This document shows, one piece after another, positions 1 through 11,835 of a DNA stretch of 64,000 nt. The stretch's first letter is position 1. Each line of letters starts with the position of its first letter. Both the position numbers and the translations under genes were made by a program. The stretch lies in contig CM038216.1 of assembly GCA_021442155.1 (NCBI GenBank), positions 158,457,983 through 158,521,982 on the forward strand. The letters run 5' to 3'. The notes under the pieces were generated by a model that worked only from the letters and a program-made list of their open reading frames with translations, was not told where the DNA came from and made no database searches. This DNA comes from Cymbidium sinense (lineage: Eukaryota > Streptophyta > Magnoliopsida > Asparagales > Orchidaceae).

Positions 1-2319
1 TTAAATTAACATGCTTTAGAAAGTGGCTTAAAGAAGGGATGAAAGAGGGCAATCCTCTTTCTTCTCTTTATAACACTTAGTTGCTAAGTGTAGTCATATA
101 AAATAAAACAAGTCACAAATTAAAACTTGCAAATCAACTAAACAACTTAAAGTGAAACCAACCCCTTATGTTAAATTGAATCTTTCCATATTTAGAAAAT
201 CATAACCTTAATGCTTAGTTAGGACATACCACACAAGCCTTAACACAGACCTTAGAATTAAGTCTCTACTTCTAGATTTATGTTAGGGCGGTGCTTGGTT
301 TGATGTATATTCTATTTCGTGATGTATTATCTTAGACTGGATATTAGGGCGTATGTTTCATAAACTAGATGGTAGGCCATGATTAGCCTAATCAAGTTTT
401 CTATGGGATTATGCTTAAGGGGTTGCTTAAAAATAAATATAAATGCTCTCTTTGTAGGTTGCTTAAGTCTCTAAGTATTATCCAAGTTAGGATATGTGGG
501 CTTGGTTATCCATGTGTAGGGTGCTAAGTCTAAATTATAAATATAACTGCTTGGGTTGTAAGTGTGTCTAGCTAACACTTATTTTGTACGCATAGTTAGA
601 TTTACTTTTCCTATTCTTAATGTAATTTTGTATTAGGAATTAGGATTAGTGCTATGGGGGAATTAGGATGAGCATTGACAAGAAGACTATGTTTTATGTG
701 CCATGTGATGCCTTTGAAGTGGAGCAAACCAAATCAAAGAAGGAGGAAGATACATAAAGAAATAAAGATATGAAGACTTGAAGACCCCCCAGAGCATTTA
801 TCATTTATGAATTATAAATATTCTTTTGTAATCTGGATTGTATAACGGTATAGCTCGGCTACTCATTTTTCTTTTTCAGTTTGTATGGTGGTACCCAACT
901 GCACCAACCTTTTATTCTTTTGCTCTAATTTTATAAAGTTGATTGATATTTTGTTTAAATTGCATAATAGAAATGACATTCCTTTTCATAGTTTCTTTAT
1001 GATTGGTGTTTGTTGTATGGCCTGAATGTGATTAGGCTCTCAGGAAAAAATAAATTTTCTACCCAACTACAGCTTATAATTAAATTTATAAATAACTCAT
1101 AACCTCACATAAAGCCTAGGTGTTAAATTAAGATAATTAAAAGATTTAGCAACCCCTTAGCTGAATGTAGTATGTTTAACACCATACATATCATCTTGAA
1201 TCGCTCTTGTAAAATGAGGGCCTCCATTCTTGCACACATGAGAACTGTTTGACCTATGAGAGCAACTCCTATTGATAGAGCTTCACCCTATTCTCTCTTG
1301 ATTTATCTAATAACTCATTTCAACATGCATTTAGGCATACAAAAATTCCAAAGATTTTATCAAAATGAAGTGTTAAATACAAATAAAATTTGAAAAAATT
1401 TGCATTAGACTAAGTCATGATCTAATCTCTTTAGGGAGTGGGTTTAAGGACTTTAGTCTCTTTCTAAATAATAACAACCTAACTATCTTGCAAAATTATA
1501 TTACTTGCCTAAATGGTTTCAAAATATAGGATAAGTTAGCTGGCTACCACTCCAGGTGGTTGTAAGCCTGACAGTCAGGTGGTTTATCCTCTCTTGTAGA
1601 GGTAAACTATATACTCATCTTTACTTAGTCTTAGGTCGTGCTTTGGCTTATGCCAAAGCTCCCTAGATCTAGGATCTGAGGTAGCTATTTTCTTTGGGCT
1701 ACAAGCATAAATCCTTACCTCTTAGGCATTTCTACAACCTTATGTTGTGGGATTATAAGTTCTAGCTTTCTAATGAAATGTTAACTTCAAAAAAAATAAA
1801 TCTCTTCAATTTCAAACATATAAAACCCAATCATAGGATAGATTGGAATGCTCATTAGGCTTCCTAATATCATGAGCATTTCCTACTTATTCCCTTTGGC
1901 TTCTAAAATAAATCTTCTCATTGAACAATCCCATTTGATTTTCTCTATAACCAATTTATTGATAGTCTAGCCTTAAAATCTTTGGAGACTTTACTTGCTA
2001 CTTTAATCGAGAGTATTCCTAAAGCATGTCATTCTTTACGATGTAATTAAATATGGGGGCTTGCCTCCATAGGGAACTTAATAGACTCGATTTAAAATGA
2101 ACCCTACTTTACTTTTTCATGTAAAGTAGGGGAAAAATCTCTGGTATATTCGAAGATCAATCATGCCTTAGGAGTCCTTATGAGGTGATTTGGTCCATTA
2201 TAGGGTGGTGATTTCTATCTTTGAGATAGTGCACCATTCCTTAATTTCATATCCAATCACTTCAATAAGTACCCCCTAAGATCTACATAGTGTCACACAT
2301 CTCAAAAATAAACACCACA
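1..2319 (+). repeat. 5' LTR, 3' portion only
   Basis: Positions 1-1846 match 20879-22728 in the same orientation; the first 60 bases differ at two sites, with more differences later. The LTR is taken to end at 2319 in ACACCACA, just before the primer binding site. The part after 1846 has weaker counterparts at 24290-24410 and in the 45-52 kb LTR (52130-52440), which supports calling it native LTR sequence. About 5 kb of the 5' LTR lies beyond the window. No convincing protein-coding frame was seen in it. Confidence 0.9.
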
Positions 2320-2327
2320 AATTTTTC

Positions 2328-2345
2328 TGGCAACTCCATTTGGGA
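2328..2345 (+). other. Primer binding site (minus-strand priming)
   Basis: TGGCAACTCCATTTGGGA lies 8 bp after the LTR end. It resembles the TGGCGACTC... sites of plant Ogre/Tat elements, which are primed by a tRNA (tRNA-Arg is reported for Ogre). It begins with TGG, the complement of the CCA tRNA tail. The exact tRNA cannot be confirmed without a tRNA set from the host; several positions have probably mutated. Confidence 0.7.
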
Positions 2346-2780
2346 TGGTTCCTCTCTCCATCTTTAGTAGATAATTATTGTCTCCAAGCATCGATAGTTG
2401 ACTTATATTTTATATAAGCCTAAGGCTATCTTTCTTTCCATTAGCACTTATCTCATTTCATTCTTAAGCAAAGCTAGCCAACATCTTTTATGTTTTAGGA
2501 CCTCACTCAGTGTAGGTCTTAAACTCCCCCAATAGGTAAAAAATAAACTAACAAAATAAAGGAGATGATAAAATACAAATTTTTAAACCTCTTTACCACT
2601 ATCTTGGTGAGGTAAGGTTTATCCCACATTTAAGAAAACTCAAACTAATATAAGTAAAGTCTTTTGCAAAATATTTTCATAAGAACTTTTCCTAAACAAA
2701 ATCATTTTTAAATTCACTCCACATGAAGTTTGTAAAAACATAAAATTTTTCAAATCTCTTTTAAATAAAAGACAATCAAA
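2346..2780 (+). other. Non-coding leader between primer binding site and hairpin array
   Basis: AT-rich sequence with no useful reading frame and no recognised motif. It is the proximal part of the untranslated leader that precedes gag. Short runs rich in CAAATTT and AAAATCAAA resemble the linkers of the array that follows, so the array may once have begun further upstream. Confidence 0.5.
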
Positions 2781-4284
2781 CCTCATTTAACATACCTAAA
2801 TTTGTTAAATGAGGGTCCTCTTTCAAAAATCAAAATCAAATTTACAATCATCAAAATCCATTTCAAAGATTTTTAAAAGGAACATTTCTTAAAATAAAAT
2901 CAATTAACCAACTCCATTTAGCATACCAAAATTTGTTAAATGGAGTTTCATATTTAAAATCAAAATCAAAATCAAAATCAACATATAATTGAACCTCACT
3001 TAACATACCCAAATTTTTTAAGTATGAGTTCCCCTCTTTTCAAAAGCAATATCACACACAAAGTCAAGATATATATTTTGAATCTCATTTGGCATGCCCA
3101 AATTTTCCAAATGAGAGTTCTATTTCTAAAAGAAACCATACACAAATAATTGAACTCCATTTAGTATACCTAAAATTGCTAAGTGTAATTCCCCTATTCA
3201 AAAGTCGAAACAAATTTGATCCTACTTAGCATACCCACATTTGCTAGGTAGAGTGCCTTCTTTCAAAATTATGAAAAATCAACACATTTGAATTCCATTT
3301 GACACACCCAAACTTGTCAAATGATAAGTCCTCTTTTTTAAAAAATCAGAACAAATTGGACTCTACTTAACATACCCACATTTGCTAAGTAGAGTTTTCT
3401 TTTTTAAATCACAAACAAATTAAACACAATAGAATTCCATTTGACATATCCAAATTTGTCAAATAAGAATTTACCTTTTTATAAAATCAAACATCATCAT
3501 GAAAATCAAATTAAACTCCATTTAACATGCCACATTTGTTAAATGAGAGTTCACCTCTTTCAAAATGAAATAAATGCCAAGTCACACTTACTTAACATAC
3601 CACATTTGTTAGGTAAGAATACCACTTTCAAATTAAAATCAAACACATTTTTGGACCTTAACATACCACATTTATTAAGTAAGAGCCTTATCTTAAAATC
3701 AAAGCAACAAACACACTTGAGCCCTGCTTAACATAACAAATTTGTTAAGTAAGGGTTTCACTTTTCAAATCAAAATAAAACATCAAATATTTTGGATCTT
3801 ACTTAACATATCATATTTGTTAGGTAAGAATCTCACTTTCAAAAATATTAAACACACTTGAGCCCTACTTAACATACCAAATTTATTAAGTAAGAGTCTC
3901 ATTTTTCAAAATCAAATCAAAATACATCAAACACATTCAGCTTCACTTAGAATACCTAAATTTGCTAAGTAAAGATCCCATTGTCAAATCAAAACAAATC
4001 AAATACATGACAAGCAATCATTGCAAACAGCAAAGATATTTTCAAATATATTTTCAAACATGCACTTGGATCTCTCTTAGCATACCCAAATTTGCTAAGT
4101 GAAAGCTCCAAAATCAAAATCTCAAAATAAAAGATTAGTAAAATAAAATCATCTCAAAAATCTTCCAAATGAGGATATTCCAAAATCAACAAACCAAATC
4201 TTATGGCAGTGTCTCTCTTCAAAATTCTAAATCTCTCCAAATCAATGAACCCCACTTAGCATACTTAAATTTATTGAGTGTGGG
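2781..4284 (+). repeat. Tandem array of about 18 hairpin-forming units in the retrotransposon leader
   Basis: About 18 imperfect palindromes sit 60-180 bp apart (mostly 65-90), starting near 2781, 2908, 2994, 3082, 3154, 3222, 3292, 3361, 3434, 3513, 3584, 3656, 3722, 3797, 3862, 3942, 4073 and 4250. Each has a left arm such as CATTTAAC, a middle close to ATACCCAAATTT, and a complementary right arm such as GTTAAATG. Arms change together: CCTCATTTAAC with GTTAAATGAGG (2781), CTCATTTGG with CCAAATGAG (3082), CATTTGAC with GTCAAATG (3292). Other units keep pairing through G-U pairs, for example ACTTAAC with GTTAGGT. A few units have one mismatch or a bulge. Linkers are low-complexity and rich in CAAAATCAAA. 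It lies between primer binding site and gag, where retroelement packaging and dimer signals usually sit, but no function is shown. Confidence 0.85.
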
Positions 4285-4637
4285 TTCAAATTCTAAATTC
4301 AAATCAGAAATCAATGATTGAAGGTAGATATGAAGGTCAAAGTCTGATTCAATTATATTTTCACATGCAGAGATATCAGAGTAGTCAATTCGGGCCAAAT
4401 CAGCTTGCGGCTCCTAGCAAGTTTGCTTTCTCTTTCCCCTCTGGTGTAGACTTGGCCATAGATCAAGCCAATCTCACCACAATCGAGGCCACCCATTTGA
4501 TTTACTTTGGTCGTGGCTTCGAGGGGGTTAGGATTACCTATGAGGGAACAACCCTCACAACTATCAGCAGGGAGGAGGTGGTAGGGTTTAAGCCACTCCT
4601 TTGCTTTGATGTGTTGACCCTAAGTTTCCCTCTCTAA
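4278..4637 (+). pseudogene. Unassigned reading frame upstream of gag
   Basis: An open stretch of 119 codons begins right at the end of the hairpin array. The stretch from about residue 30 has ordinary protein-like composition, with alternating hydrophobic segments and a run containing YFGRGFEGVRITYEG. The first 20 residues overlap array sequence and are probably not coding, so the true start is uncertain. I do not recognise a family. Ogre-type elements often carry an extra ORF1 between leader and gag, and its position fits that role, but the resemblance is positional only. It could also be the N-terminal part of a longer broken gag. Downstream to about 5200 the frames are closed. Confidence 0.35.
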
Positions 4638-5223
4638 AGAGGAAGGTTATGGAGGTCCCTCGCATAGTGTCAATGCTGCTTAAATTTACTTTGTTTCCTG
4701 CCTCAGGTGCACTGTTTCCTCCTCCTCGCCCCCCTTAAAGGGAAGGCTATCTCGAGATATTCTCCCTACCGAGGTTTCCGCCTCACAACACCACTCCCAC
4801 CACCCAATGCCACAACAAAATAGGAAGATCAAGGCACCACGGAGAGCGGGAGGTAGATGCACATCACAGGGAGGGAAGTCTCCCCTTTCTTTGGTGGTAG
4901 TAGATCCACCCCTCCCCTGAGATTTAGAAGAGGATCCTAGGAGGATTGTTGCATCTCCTCCACCACTATCTTACTATGAGGTACCAGGTAAGAGGAAACC
5001 CTTGTGCCTAGGACGCTAGTTGGCTGAGCCCAGCTCAGTTTGGTGCATTATTTGATCTAAGGTTTGTGATCCCCATGAGCATCAGTTCTCAGATCTGTAG
5101 GGAGAAGGCCACTGAGGCCAAGGTTGCAGCCCAAGTGGGCAGTAGGGAGAGACAGAGGTATGACAGGCAGTCGGTGGCCTCCTCCCTTATTGATTTCCCT
5201 GATCGGTAGGCCACCAGGGTCAA

Positions 5224-7559
5224 TTGCACATACAATATAGTACTCACCGGCACCACCAGCCGTCAGAGGAGAGCTCCAGCGGAAGGGCAGTTAGTGTTAC
5301 CCCCATCACACCACTCTGTTCCCCATCCACTATCACCTATCCAGGTCCCTCCTTCCACTGTTCTTACCAAGGTTCAAAGATCTACATCTGGGGAGAGGAA
5401 GTCCCCATTAGTGATCCAGCTATGGCCTAGGAATCCCACTTCATCTACTCCACCTACTGAGGTGAGGTTGAGGTCTCCCATTCGACCTCCCACTTCAGTT
5501 AAGGTGAAGGAGTGGCAACCTAAATTCATCGTGGTCGTGCCACCACCACATCCATAGTAGTCACCACCAATAACAATATTGATAGCGACAGAGGAGGTAG
5601 GGGACACTAGTAAAGTTCCTATGGAAATTGACCCTCTTAGGGAGAGTACACCACCATCGGGCAGTGTCCGATGCATCGCCTTGGTTGAGCATAGTCTGAC
5701 ATCTACTAGTCAACAAGTATTTATGCCAGTGTAGGTAGATGATCGTTCATTGGATGATATTCTTACACAGTACTTTACAGAGAAGAGGGAGCTTCTTGGA
5801 AGCGATCACTCTGATGAGAAGCATGTTATGGTAGACTTTGATCTCGATGAGAATGATTTATTAGAGGACTCGACAGGAGTCCATTTGGTTGATACCATGG
5901 GTTCCCTCCTTAGAGAGCAGCACAGTCAGTAAGGTGTTGCAGTCGAGGAGGATGACACAGCTCACTTGACCCAACACCTCCTTCAATAGCTCAAATAGAA
6001 GGATGAGCACATCATGAGAATGGAGAAGAGGGTCAAGGATTTATTAATGGAAGTCCTAGCATTGCAACACCAAGCCTCAGTTTAGTAGCCTTTGCCTATG
6101 GACGGAGATTGACTGAACTTTTACATACCTTAGATAATCTAAAGAGTACCTCTCCCATGGACTAGGATAGTGGAAGTTTGCATAGGAAGGTCATAGATAG
6201 CACCTCCGTGCAAGAAAAAGTTATAAAATAAATGGTGGAGTAGTAGGTGAGGGAAGCGTTGGCGCAAGCCTGAGGTGGCTCATCTGTTCCAAAGGGTAGA
6301 CCCTACCAGAGAAATTCGATGCAATGCAATATCTCAAGGGGTTCGTGCCACCTTCCTTCAAGATTTTGTTGGCAATGGGAATCCATGATAGCATATGACA
6401 TATTTTAGAGCCGGCTGTTGCAACACTGATGGTAGTGATGATCTTCTCTTTCACCTCTTTTGTCAGTAGCTTAGCAAGCATTACATTTGATTGGTATGTT
6501 GAACTACCCAATAATTTAGTGAAGACTTTTGCTAAGTTGGAGAACCTCTTTATCAAGATATTTGCTGTGGCCCAGCAAAGGGTAACTGTAGGCGACCTCA
6601 TGGTGGAAAAATAAAATCCCAATGAGTCCCTTATTGTTTATATTCTCAGGTGGCATAACTTGAGTATAAAATGTAAACCATAACTGTTCGAACATCACAC
6701 CATGGAAATTATTCTCAAGAATATTCATGGCCAGGTCGCTTTCATGTTCAAGGGCTTTATAATTAAGGCCTTTGAGAAGTTAATCAATAAGGTGACTAGC
6801 TTGCAAGAGGAAGCCAAACAGTTACCTTTACAAGATCAGTCATTCAAGTCCAAGCCTCAAAAGATCTTTGAAAAGAAGCTATGGGTAGTTATATCAGTTG
6901 GCAAGGGAAAGCATTCGACCAAGGTTCAGTATGAGAGGCCACGAGCTCAGCAATCTCCACTGCCACCACCACGACCATCATATCGACCACCACAGTTGCC
7001 ACAACAACCACCGCCACCTCCTCGATGACATACACAACAGCGATACTCATATCCACCACCAGGTAGCTATTACCCACTTACTCATATTGATAAGATCAAT
7101 AAGCCATGTTCATTTAAGAGGGAGGTAGTCATGAAAATCTTAAGAATCTCTTAAAGAAGCCTAATTTTTAGTTACCTGAACCTAATAGGTCAGAGGAAGT
7201 GGGCAAGAATGATGATCCTAACTTTTGCCCACCACATGTTAGGCCATGTATTGGTGGATTGCATCACCTTTAAGGACTGGCTTGAGCGTAGCTACAAGTC
7301 AGGTGCCATTATCTTTCATAAAGAATACTTGTTAGAACAACCATCTAATTATATTAGAGTAATTCTTGGGGATACATGTGATCCTCTTAAGACCAAAGAA
7401 GGTTGGGATATCTCCTTATCCCAAACCTCTAAGATTATTTTTGAGATCAAGAAACTTTCCTTACAGGTACCTGAGGAAGCTCAAACCTCCAATATAAAAG
7501 AAAGTTTGCAAGTTGTCAAAGACAATTTGGGGAAGGTGGGAGCTCAGCAGAAGCAGTAG
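5224..7559 (+). pseudogene. gag: Degenerate gag (capsid region, proline-rich linker, zinc knuckle)
   Basis: Gag coats the RNA in the retrotransposon particle. The region is broken into several frames. 5224-5560 is Ser/Pro/Thr-rich. 5750-6085 encodes an acidic segment, then a heptad-like, probably coiled-coil stretch interrupted by two TAG codons (5987, 5996). 6429-6900 carries the retrotransposon gag core: an A..WY..L-like segment (DWYVELPNN), a KLENLFIKIF segment and, after one stop, an ESLIVYILRWHNLS segment matching the ESL..Y..RW pattern. A proline-rich linker follows (6955-7025). A zinc-knuckle-like motif, C..H....H....C with a one-base frameshift, lies near 7225-7262 and ends GHVLVDC, followed by FKDWLE. 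The last frame stops at 7557 in a Gln-rich run. Family assignment is good; exact limits are approximate. Confidence 0.75.
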
Positions 7560-8138
7560 CCCTCACTTGCCCGAGATACTCCAGTAGTGCAACCACCATT
7601 TAAGTCAAGCATTCCATCCACCATTGCAGCTACGACTTCATATAGTGCTTCTTCTAATAGGAGTGTTGTATCAGCAGATAAGGGCACCGAAACCCTTACC
7701 CCGCTTACTTAATTTTTATCATGTACCTCCACCCAAAAAGAAATCAATGAAGAAACCTGATTCCACTTACATCTTCTCTACTTCTGATACCCTTGATTTT
7801 ATTCCTCTAAAAAACTCTCCAAGTCTAGAAAATGATAATAACGCTAATAATTCCGATCATTCTTCATCCGATTTAGAAATGGATTATCCATTCCTAAGGG
7901 TTCACCCCTTGAGATTGACTTGGAGTCATCCGACTCCAAGGGTTCCATAGGAGAAGTTGTAGGTGTACCTGACAAGCAGGTAGAACCTTCCACCATATCA
8001 TCTTAGGAAGTCACCAAAGTTAACCTTCACAGTGGCAAAGTTCAACTTCCTAGGGTAGCACCTCAAGATAAGAGTCAGCAAGTCATTGGTTCTACCAATC
8101 AAACATCCCCTCCACTAGAGATTCCGCTTGCAAATATT

Positions 8139-8835
8139 TTGATAGACAAAAAACCTAGAGTGTATTACAATGTCCTCGCTCACCATAGGAAGTTGCCAAC
8201 TAAGCTAAGAATATATGACGCCCTTGTCTTATCCAAAGAGATGAGGGATCCATTGATCAAAGAATTACTTGATCCTGAAATATGTTTGGCTCAGTTGAAC
8301 ACCATAAGAGAGGAGGCACATTACTCTAAGGAAGTCTTAGGAGTCACATTCAGACAAAGACCTTCATTTAGGGACGATCGAGCATAATCGTCCCCTCTAC
8401 ATCACGATCGACATGTGCAAATTTAAATTATCTAGAGTATTGGTTGATCCGGGTGCATCGGTGAATATTATGAGTCTAAGAACCCTTGCCTACTTGAAGA
8501 TCGACATCTCCAAACTTTCAAAAGGAAGCATGATGTTGAGAGGATTCAATGAACAAGGCGAGAAGGCCTTAGGTTCCATAGTGTTACCTTTGGAGATAGA
8601 TGATTGGAAGGCTGCAGCTAAGTTTCATATTATAGACTCAGATATATCTTTCAATGCTTTGCTAGGGAGATCATGGCTACATGTAAACAATCTGGTTCCA
8701 TCCTTTCTATACCAGTGCATCAAGTTCATGAGAGGTGGGATCGCCTACTATGTCAAAGGAGATCTCAAGCCATTCACAGTTTATGAGGTCAAAATATATG
8801 AGGATGTGGCCTACTATCTCCCTCAAAATCAATAA
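8139..8835 (+). pseudogene. Retropepsin-type aspartic protease domain of pol
   Basis: Protease cleaves the gag-pol polyprotein during particle maturation. 8413-8835 is open for 140 codons and has the catalytic motif VDPGAS (Asp codon 8446-8448), followed by VNIMSLRTL, a LRGFN segment, LPLEI, FHIIDS and the C-terminal LLGRSWLH flap-to-core signature. This layout is typical of Tat and Athila proteases. 8139-8387 is an open upstream segment in another frame that looks like polyprotein linker, with a TAA just before the protease frame. The domain ends in PQNQ and a stop at 8833-8835. The domain itself looks whole, which is rare in this element. Confidence 0.85.
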
Positions 8836-8867
8836 GTCTATTCTCACAAGCTCAGTCAAAATCCCCA

Positions 8868-8985
8868 CATCATAAAGAAGAAAAAGAAAGAAAAGAAAAA
8901 GGAAAAGAAAAAGAAATTAAAAAGAAGAAAAAGAAAGAAAAGAAAAGAGAAAGTGAAAAAGAAAATAAAAGGGAGCGAGAAATGG
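8868..8985 (+). repeat. Polypurine (AAG/AAAG) tract between protease and RT
   Basis: About 110 bases are almost purely A and G, mostly AAAGAAAAAG-type runs. In any open frame it would encode a Lys/Glu/Arg-rich linker. It lies between protease and reverse transcriptase. Such a run could arise by replication slippage, and it superficially resembles a polypurine tract, but the real 3' tract lies at 15851. Confidence 0.8.
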
Positions 8986-9685
8986 ACTTGGAGGAGAAAG
9001 TAGAGCCTAACATTGGATTCCACCCAGTGTTCGTTACTCCATTGAACATATGGGTAGGTTGACCCGACCTCCACCAGGCAGAGGAAGAGGTAGATCCAGA
9101 GGTGTTCTCAGGGATAGAAGACCTCCTTATTAGCCACCCAATACTAGATATGTCCCAGCCACCAGGAGTACACCTACTATCCATATAGACTTATAATCTA
9201 ATTTAGAGGATGAGTCTTATATTGTTAGCACACCAGCCAGCTCCTCTCAATAGTAGATTCTTTTTGAGGTGACACTTGAGCCAGACAGTGATGAAGACCG
9301 GGTCCCCAAGCCCCAAGCAAAGCATGAATGTATCCAAGCCTATATATGAAATAGTTAGGCATCAGTTGGGAACCTTAGCTCTAACCCCATTTTCATCTTA
9401 AAAAAATTGAGGGTTTAGTAGTTAAGGAAGCCTCTAGATTTTCCACAAATTTGAAGGTGCAAAGGTTCTTTTGGGAGCATCATGCTCAAGTCAGGAAGCT
9501 GATGTAGAACTTGAGGATGATTCATATAAGGATTTAATACAATTACCTTTCGACTGGTGCTCATTGTGTGTTCTAAATTTAGCAAAGAAAGATTTGATTC
9601 CACTTTCTTGGTCTAAACAAAGGTCAGATTACTTCAAGAGGTTATAAGACATTCTCAGTCAAGACCAGGACTAGGATTCAGTACA
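8986..9685 (+). pseudogene. Degenerate pol linker between protease and RT
   Basis: No frame stays open for long. Translated fragments look polyprotein-like, for example a glycine/arginine stretch near 9057-9110 encoding RGRGRSRG-like residues, then acidic and Ser-rich pieces. This is the linker normally present before reverse transcriptase in long Tat elements. I see no recognised domain. It is kept separate because only position supports it. Confidence 0.5.
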
Positions 9686-10760
9686 GTGGGTCCAGTCAAT
9701 GATAATGATTATTACTTAGTCATCACCAATCATTTGGAATCTGATAGATTTTTTTCAAATCACATTAATTCATATGAGGAGGTGTGCTTAGAAACTTTAG
9801 ATGGTCTGGATGACTTTGAAGTCAAAGATGCACTGCCAGAGTTTGAAGTGATGATCAAGTCAACCATCGACGAGCTGAAGAAAATCAACTTAGGAGCAGA
9901 AGAGAATATACGTCCGACATACATCAGTTCTCTATTGAATGAAAAAGAAACCAATGACTTAGTTAGGCTATTGACTGAGTTTAAGGACTACTTCGCATGG
10001 AGTTATGAAGAAATGCCCGATTTATCTCCTAAAGTAGCAGTTCACAAACTAGCAATAAAACCTAATGCTAACCCTATCAAGCAAGCTCCCAGACACACAC
10101 GATTAGACATTGAACAATAGGTCATTTCTGAAGTCAAGAAATTGATCGATGTTGGCTTTATCAAAGAAGAAAAATACTCTACTTGGTTGGCTAGTGTCAT
10201 CCTAGTTAAGAAAAAGAATGGCCAAATTGGCATATGTGTCGATTTTAGGGACTTAAATGATGCATGTCCAAAAGATGAGTTTTCACTACCAATCCCAGAA
10301 CTAATGGTGGATATTCCCTCTTCTCATACAGTCTTCTCCTTCATGGATTGTTCATCTGGCTACAACCAAATTAAGATGGCCCTAAAGATGAAAAAAATAC
10401 TGCCTTTCAAACCTCGATCAAAATATTTTGCTATAGGGTCGTGCCTTTCAACCTTAAAAATATCGATGCTACCTACCAGCAGGCCATGACTCGAATATTT
10501 GATGAACTCATTCATCAACAAGTTGAATATTATGTCGATGATCTCGTTGTCAAAAGCAAAGAAAAGGAAGACCACCTCTTTGACTTGAGAGTAGTTTTTG
10601 AGCGGTTAAGATAATACACCCTCAAAATAAATCCCTTGAAGTATGCATTCAGAGTAGCTTTAGGAAAGTTTTTTGGGTTTATTGTCTGATACTGGGGAAT
10701 TGAAATTGATCTGAAGAAGATCAAAGCGATATTAAAAATGCAACCCCTAAAAGTCTAACA
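9686..10760 (+). pseudogene. Ty3/gypsy reverse transcriptase domain, broken
   Basis: Reverse transcriptase copies element RNA into DNA. 9686-10120 covers the pre-RT segment with FAWSYEEMPDLSP and VHKLAIKP, ending in a TAG at 10118 where a Gln codon is expected. 10142-10420 gives IDVGFIKEEKYSTWLASVILVKKKNG, then FRDLNDACPKDEFSLP and FSFMDCSSGYNQIKM, which holds the motif A Asp. A frameshift near 10400-10440 follows. The next frame continues with VPFNLKNIDATYQQAM, the catalytic YVDD (10531-10542) and LVVKSKEKEDHL, then a TAA at 10612 and LKINPLKYAF. These are Tat-lineage signatures. The catalytic aspartates remain, but stops and a frameshift kill the protein. The end of the domain is approximate. 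Confidence 0.9.
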
Positions 10761-11300
10761 CAACTCAGATCATTATAAAGGCAGTTGACATATCTAAGAT
10801 GCTTCATATCCAAACTATCAGAGAGATACCAGCCATTTTCAACACTTGTCAAAAAGGATGCCAAGTTCAAGTGGGATGATAAGTGTTAGCACGCTTTTGA
10901 AGACATCAAGCAATACCTAATGACACCGCTAGTTCTACCATCCCCTATTCCCAGCAAGCCACTCATCCTATACACTACTACATTAGATGACTCCCTTGGC
11001 ACTTTGTTGGATCAAACCAATGACGAGGGGAAATAGAACACTCTCTACTATCTCAACCATTGTATAATCCCTACTTAAGATAATTATCACCTATTGAGAA
11101 TCATTTCCTAGCTTTAATTTTTGCATCCCAGAAGCTACGACACTACATGCTTTCTCATAAGATAAACTTGGTGTCCATAATCAATCTGCTGCAGCACCTC
11201 GTGACACAGCTGACATTATCTAGACAATTGGCACGTTGGTCCATGATTCACTCGCAGTTTGACATTTCATTTGTACCCCTCCGTGCGATGAAAGGATAAG
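10761..11300 (+). pseudogene. RNase H domain (first, Ty3-type), degenerate
   Basis: This domain removes RNA from the RNA-DNA hybrid during reverse transcription. From about 10950 the frame reads PLILYTTTLDDSLGTLL and then DEGK, a TAG, NTLYYL, matching the strand-helix pattern of gypsy RNase H. Further on, pieces equivalent to KLRHYMLSHKINLV and ARWSM...QFDI are visible near 11125-11270. Frameshifts and stops separate them. Placement directly after RT is as expected. Limits are approximate. Confidence 0.75.
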
Positions 11301-11429
11301 CACTTGCAGATTTTCAGCAGCACACCCACTTTCTGCTGACTCTCTACTTAGTGATGGCCTCTCCAATGAATAAATCATGAACTTAGGGGGCACTAGCATT
11401 TGCCACTTGGAGATGTACATTGATAATGT

Positions 11430-11835
11430 GGCTTCCTCTTAAAGAGGAGAAGAACCATAATTTACTCTTCCAGGGAAGGCAGGGTAGGAATAGTTCTCCT
11501 AACTCCAGACCACGATGTGATGAGATTCTCATACCATCTGTCCAATCCATGCACCAACAATGAAGTTGAATATAAGGCTCTGATTTTTGGTCTGGAGTTA
11601 GCAATTATGCTATGCATCTAGAATATCAACATCTTTGAAGATTCTCAATTAGTCATCAACTAAATCACTGGCTCTTATAAAGTTTTAAAGCCTAAGCTCC
11701 ATCACTACCATAAGTACACCATGAAGTTATTGGCTCAAATCCCAGAGGTTACCATTTACAAGATTCCTCAAGGAGAGAACTTAGTAGTGGATGCCTTAGC
11801 TAAAATCGCAAAGGAATTGACATGTTAGAAAGATG
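11430..11835 (+). pseudogene. Second, archaeal-like RNase H (aRNH) domain
   Basis: After the usual RNase H lies a second RNase H-like segment. It reads YHLSNPCTNNEVEYKALIFG (11530-11590), with the conserved NNEVEY glutamate signature, then LELAI, a strand with EDSQLVIN, a TAA at 11661 in place of Gln, ITGSYK, LLAQIPEVTIYKIPQGEN and DALAKIA. A duplicated RNase H of this type is a known trait of Tat/Ogre elements and is the main basis for the lineage call. A TAG at 11826 marks the end of the readable domain. No function survives in this copy. Confidence 0.82.

Noticed and set aside
2781..4284. CRISPR-like array: regularly spaced palindromic repeats
   Set aside because: Repeats are degenerate, spacing is irregular, the spacers are low-complexity linkers resembling one another, there are no cas genes, and the context is a plant retrotransposon leader.
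5374..5676. Reverse-strand open frame of 100 codons
   Set aside because: It lies antisense to the gag region of the giant element and shows no recognised domain.
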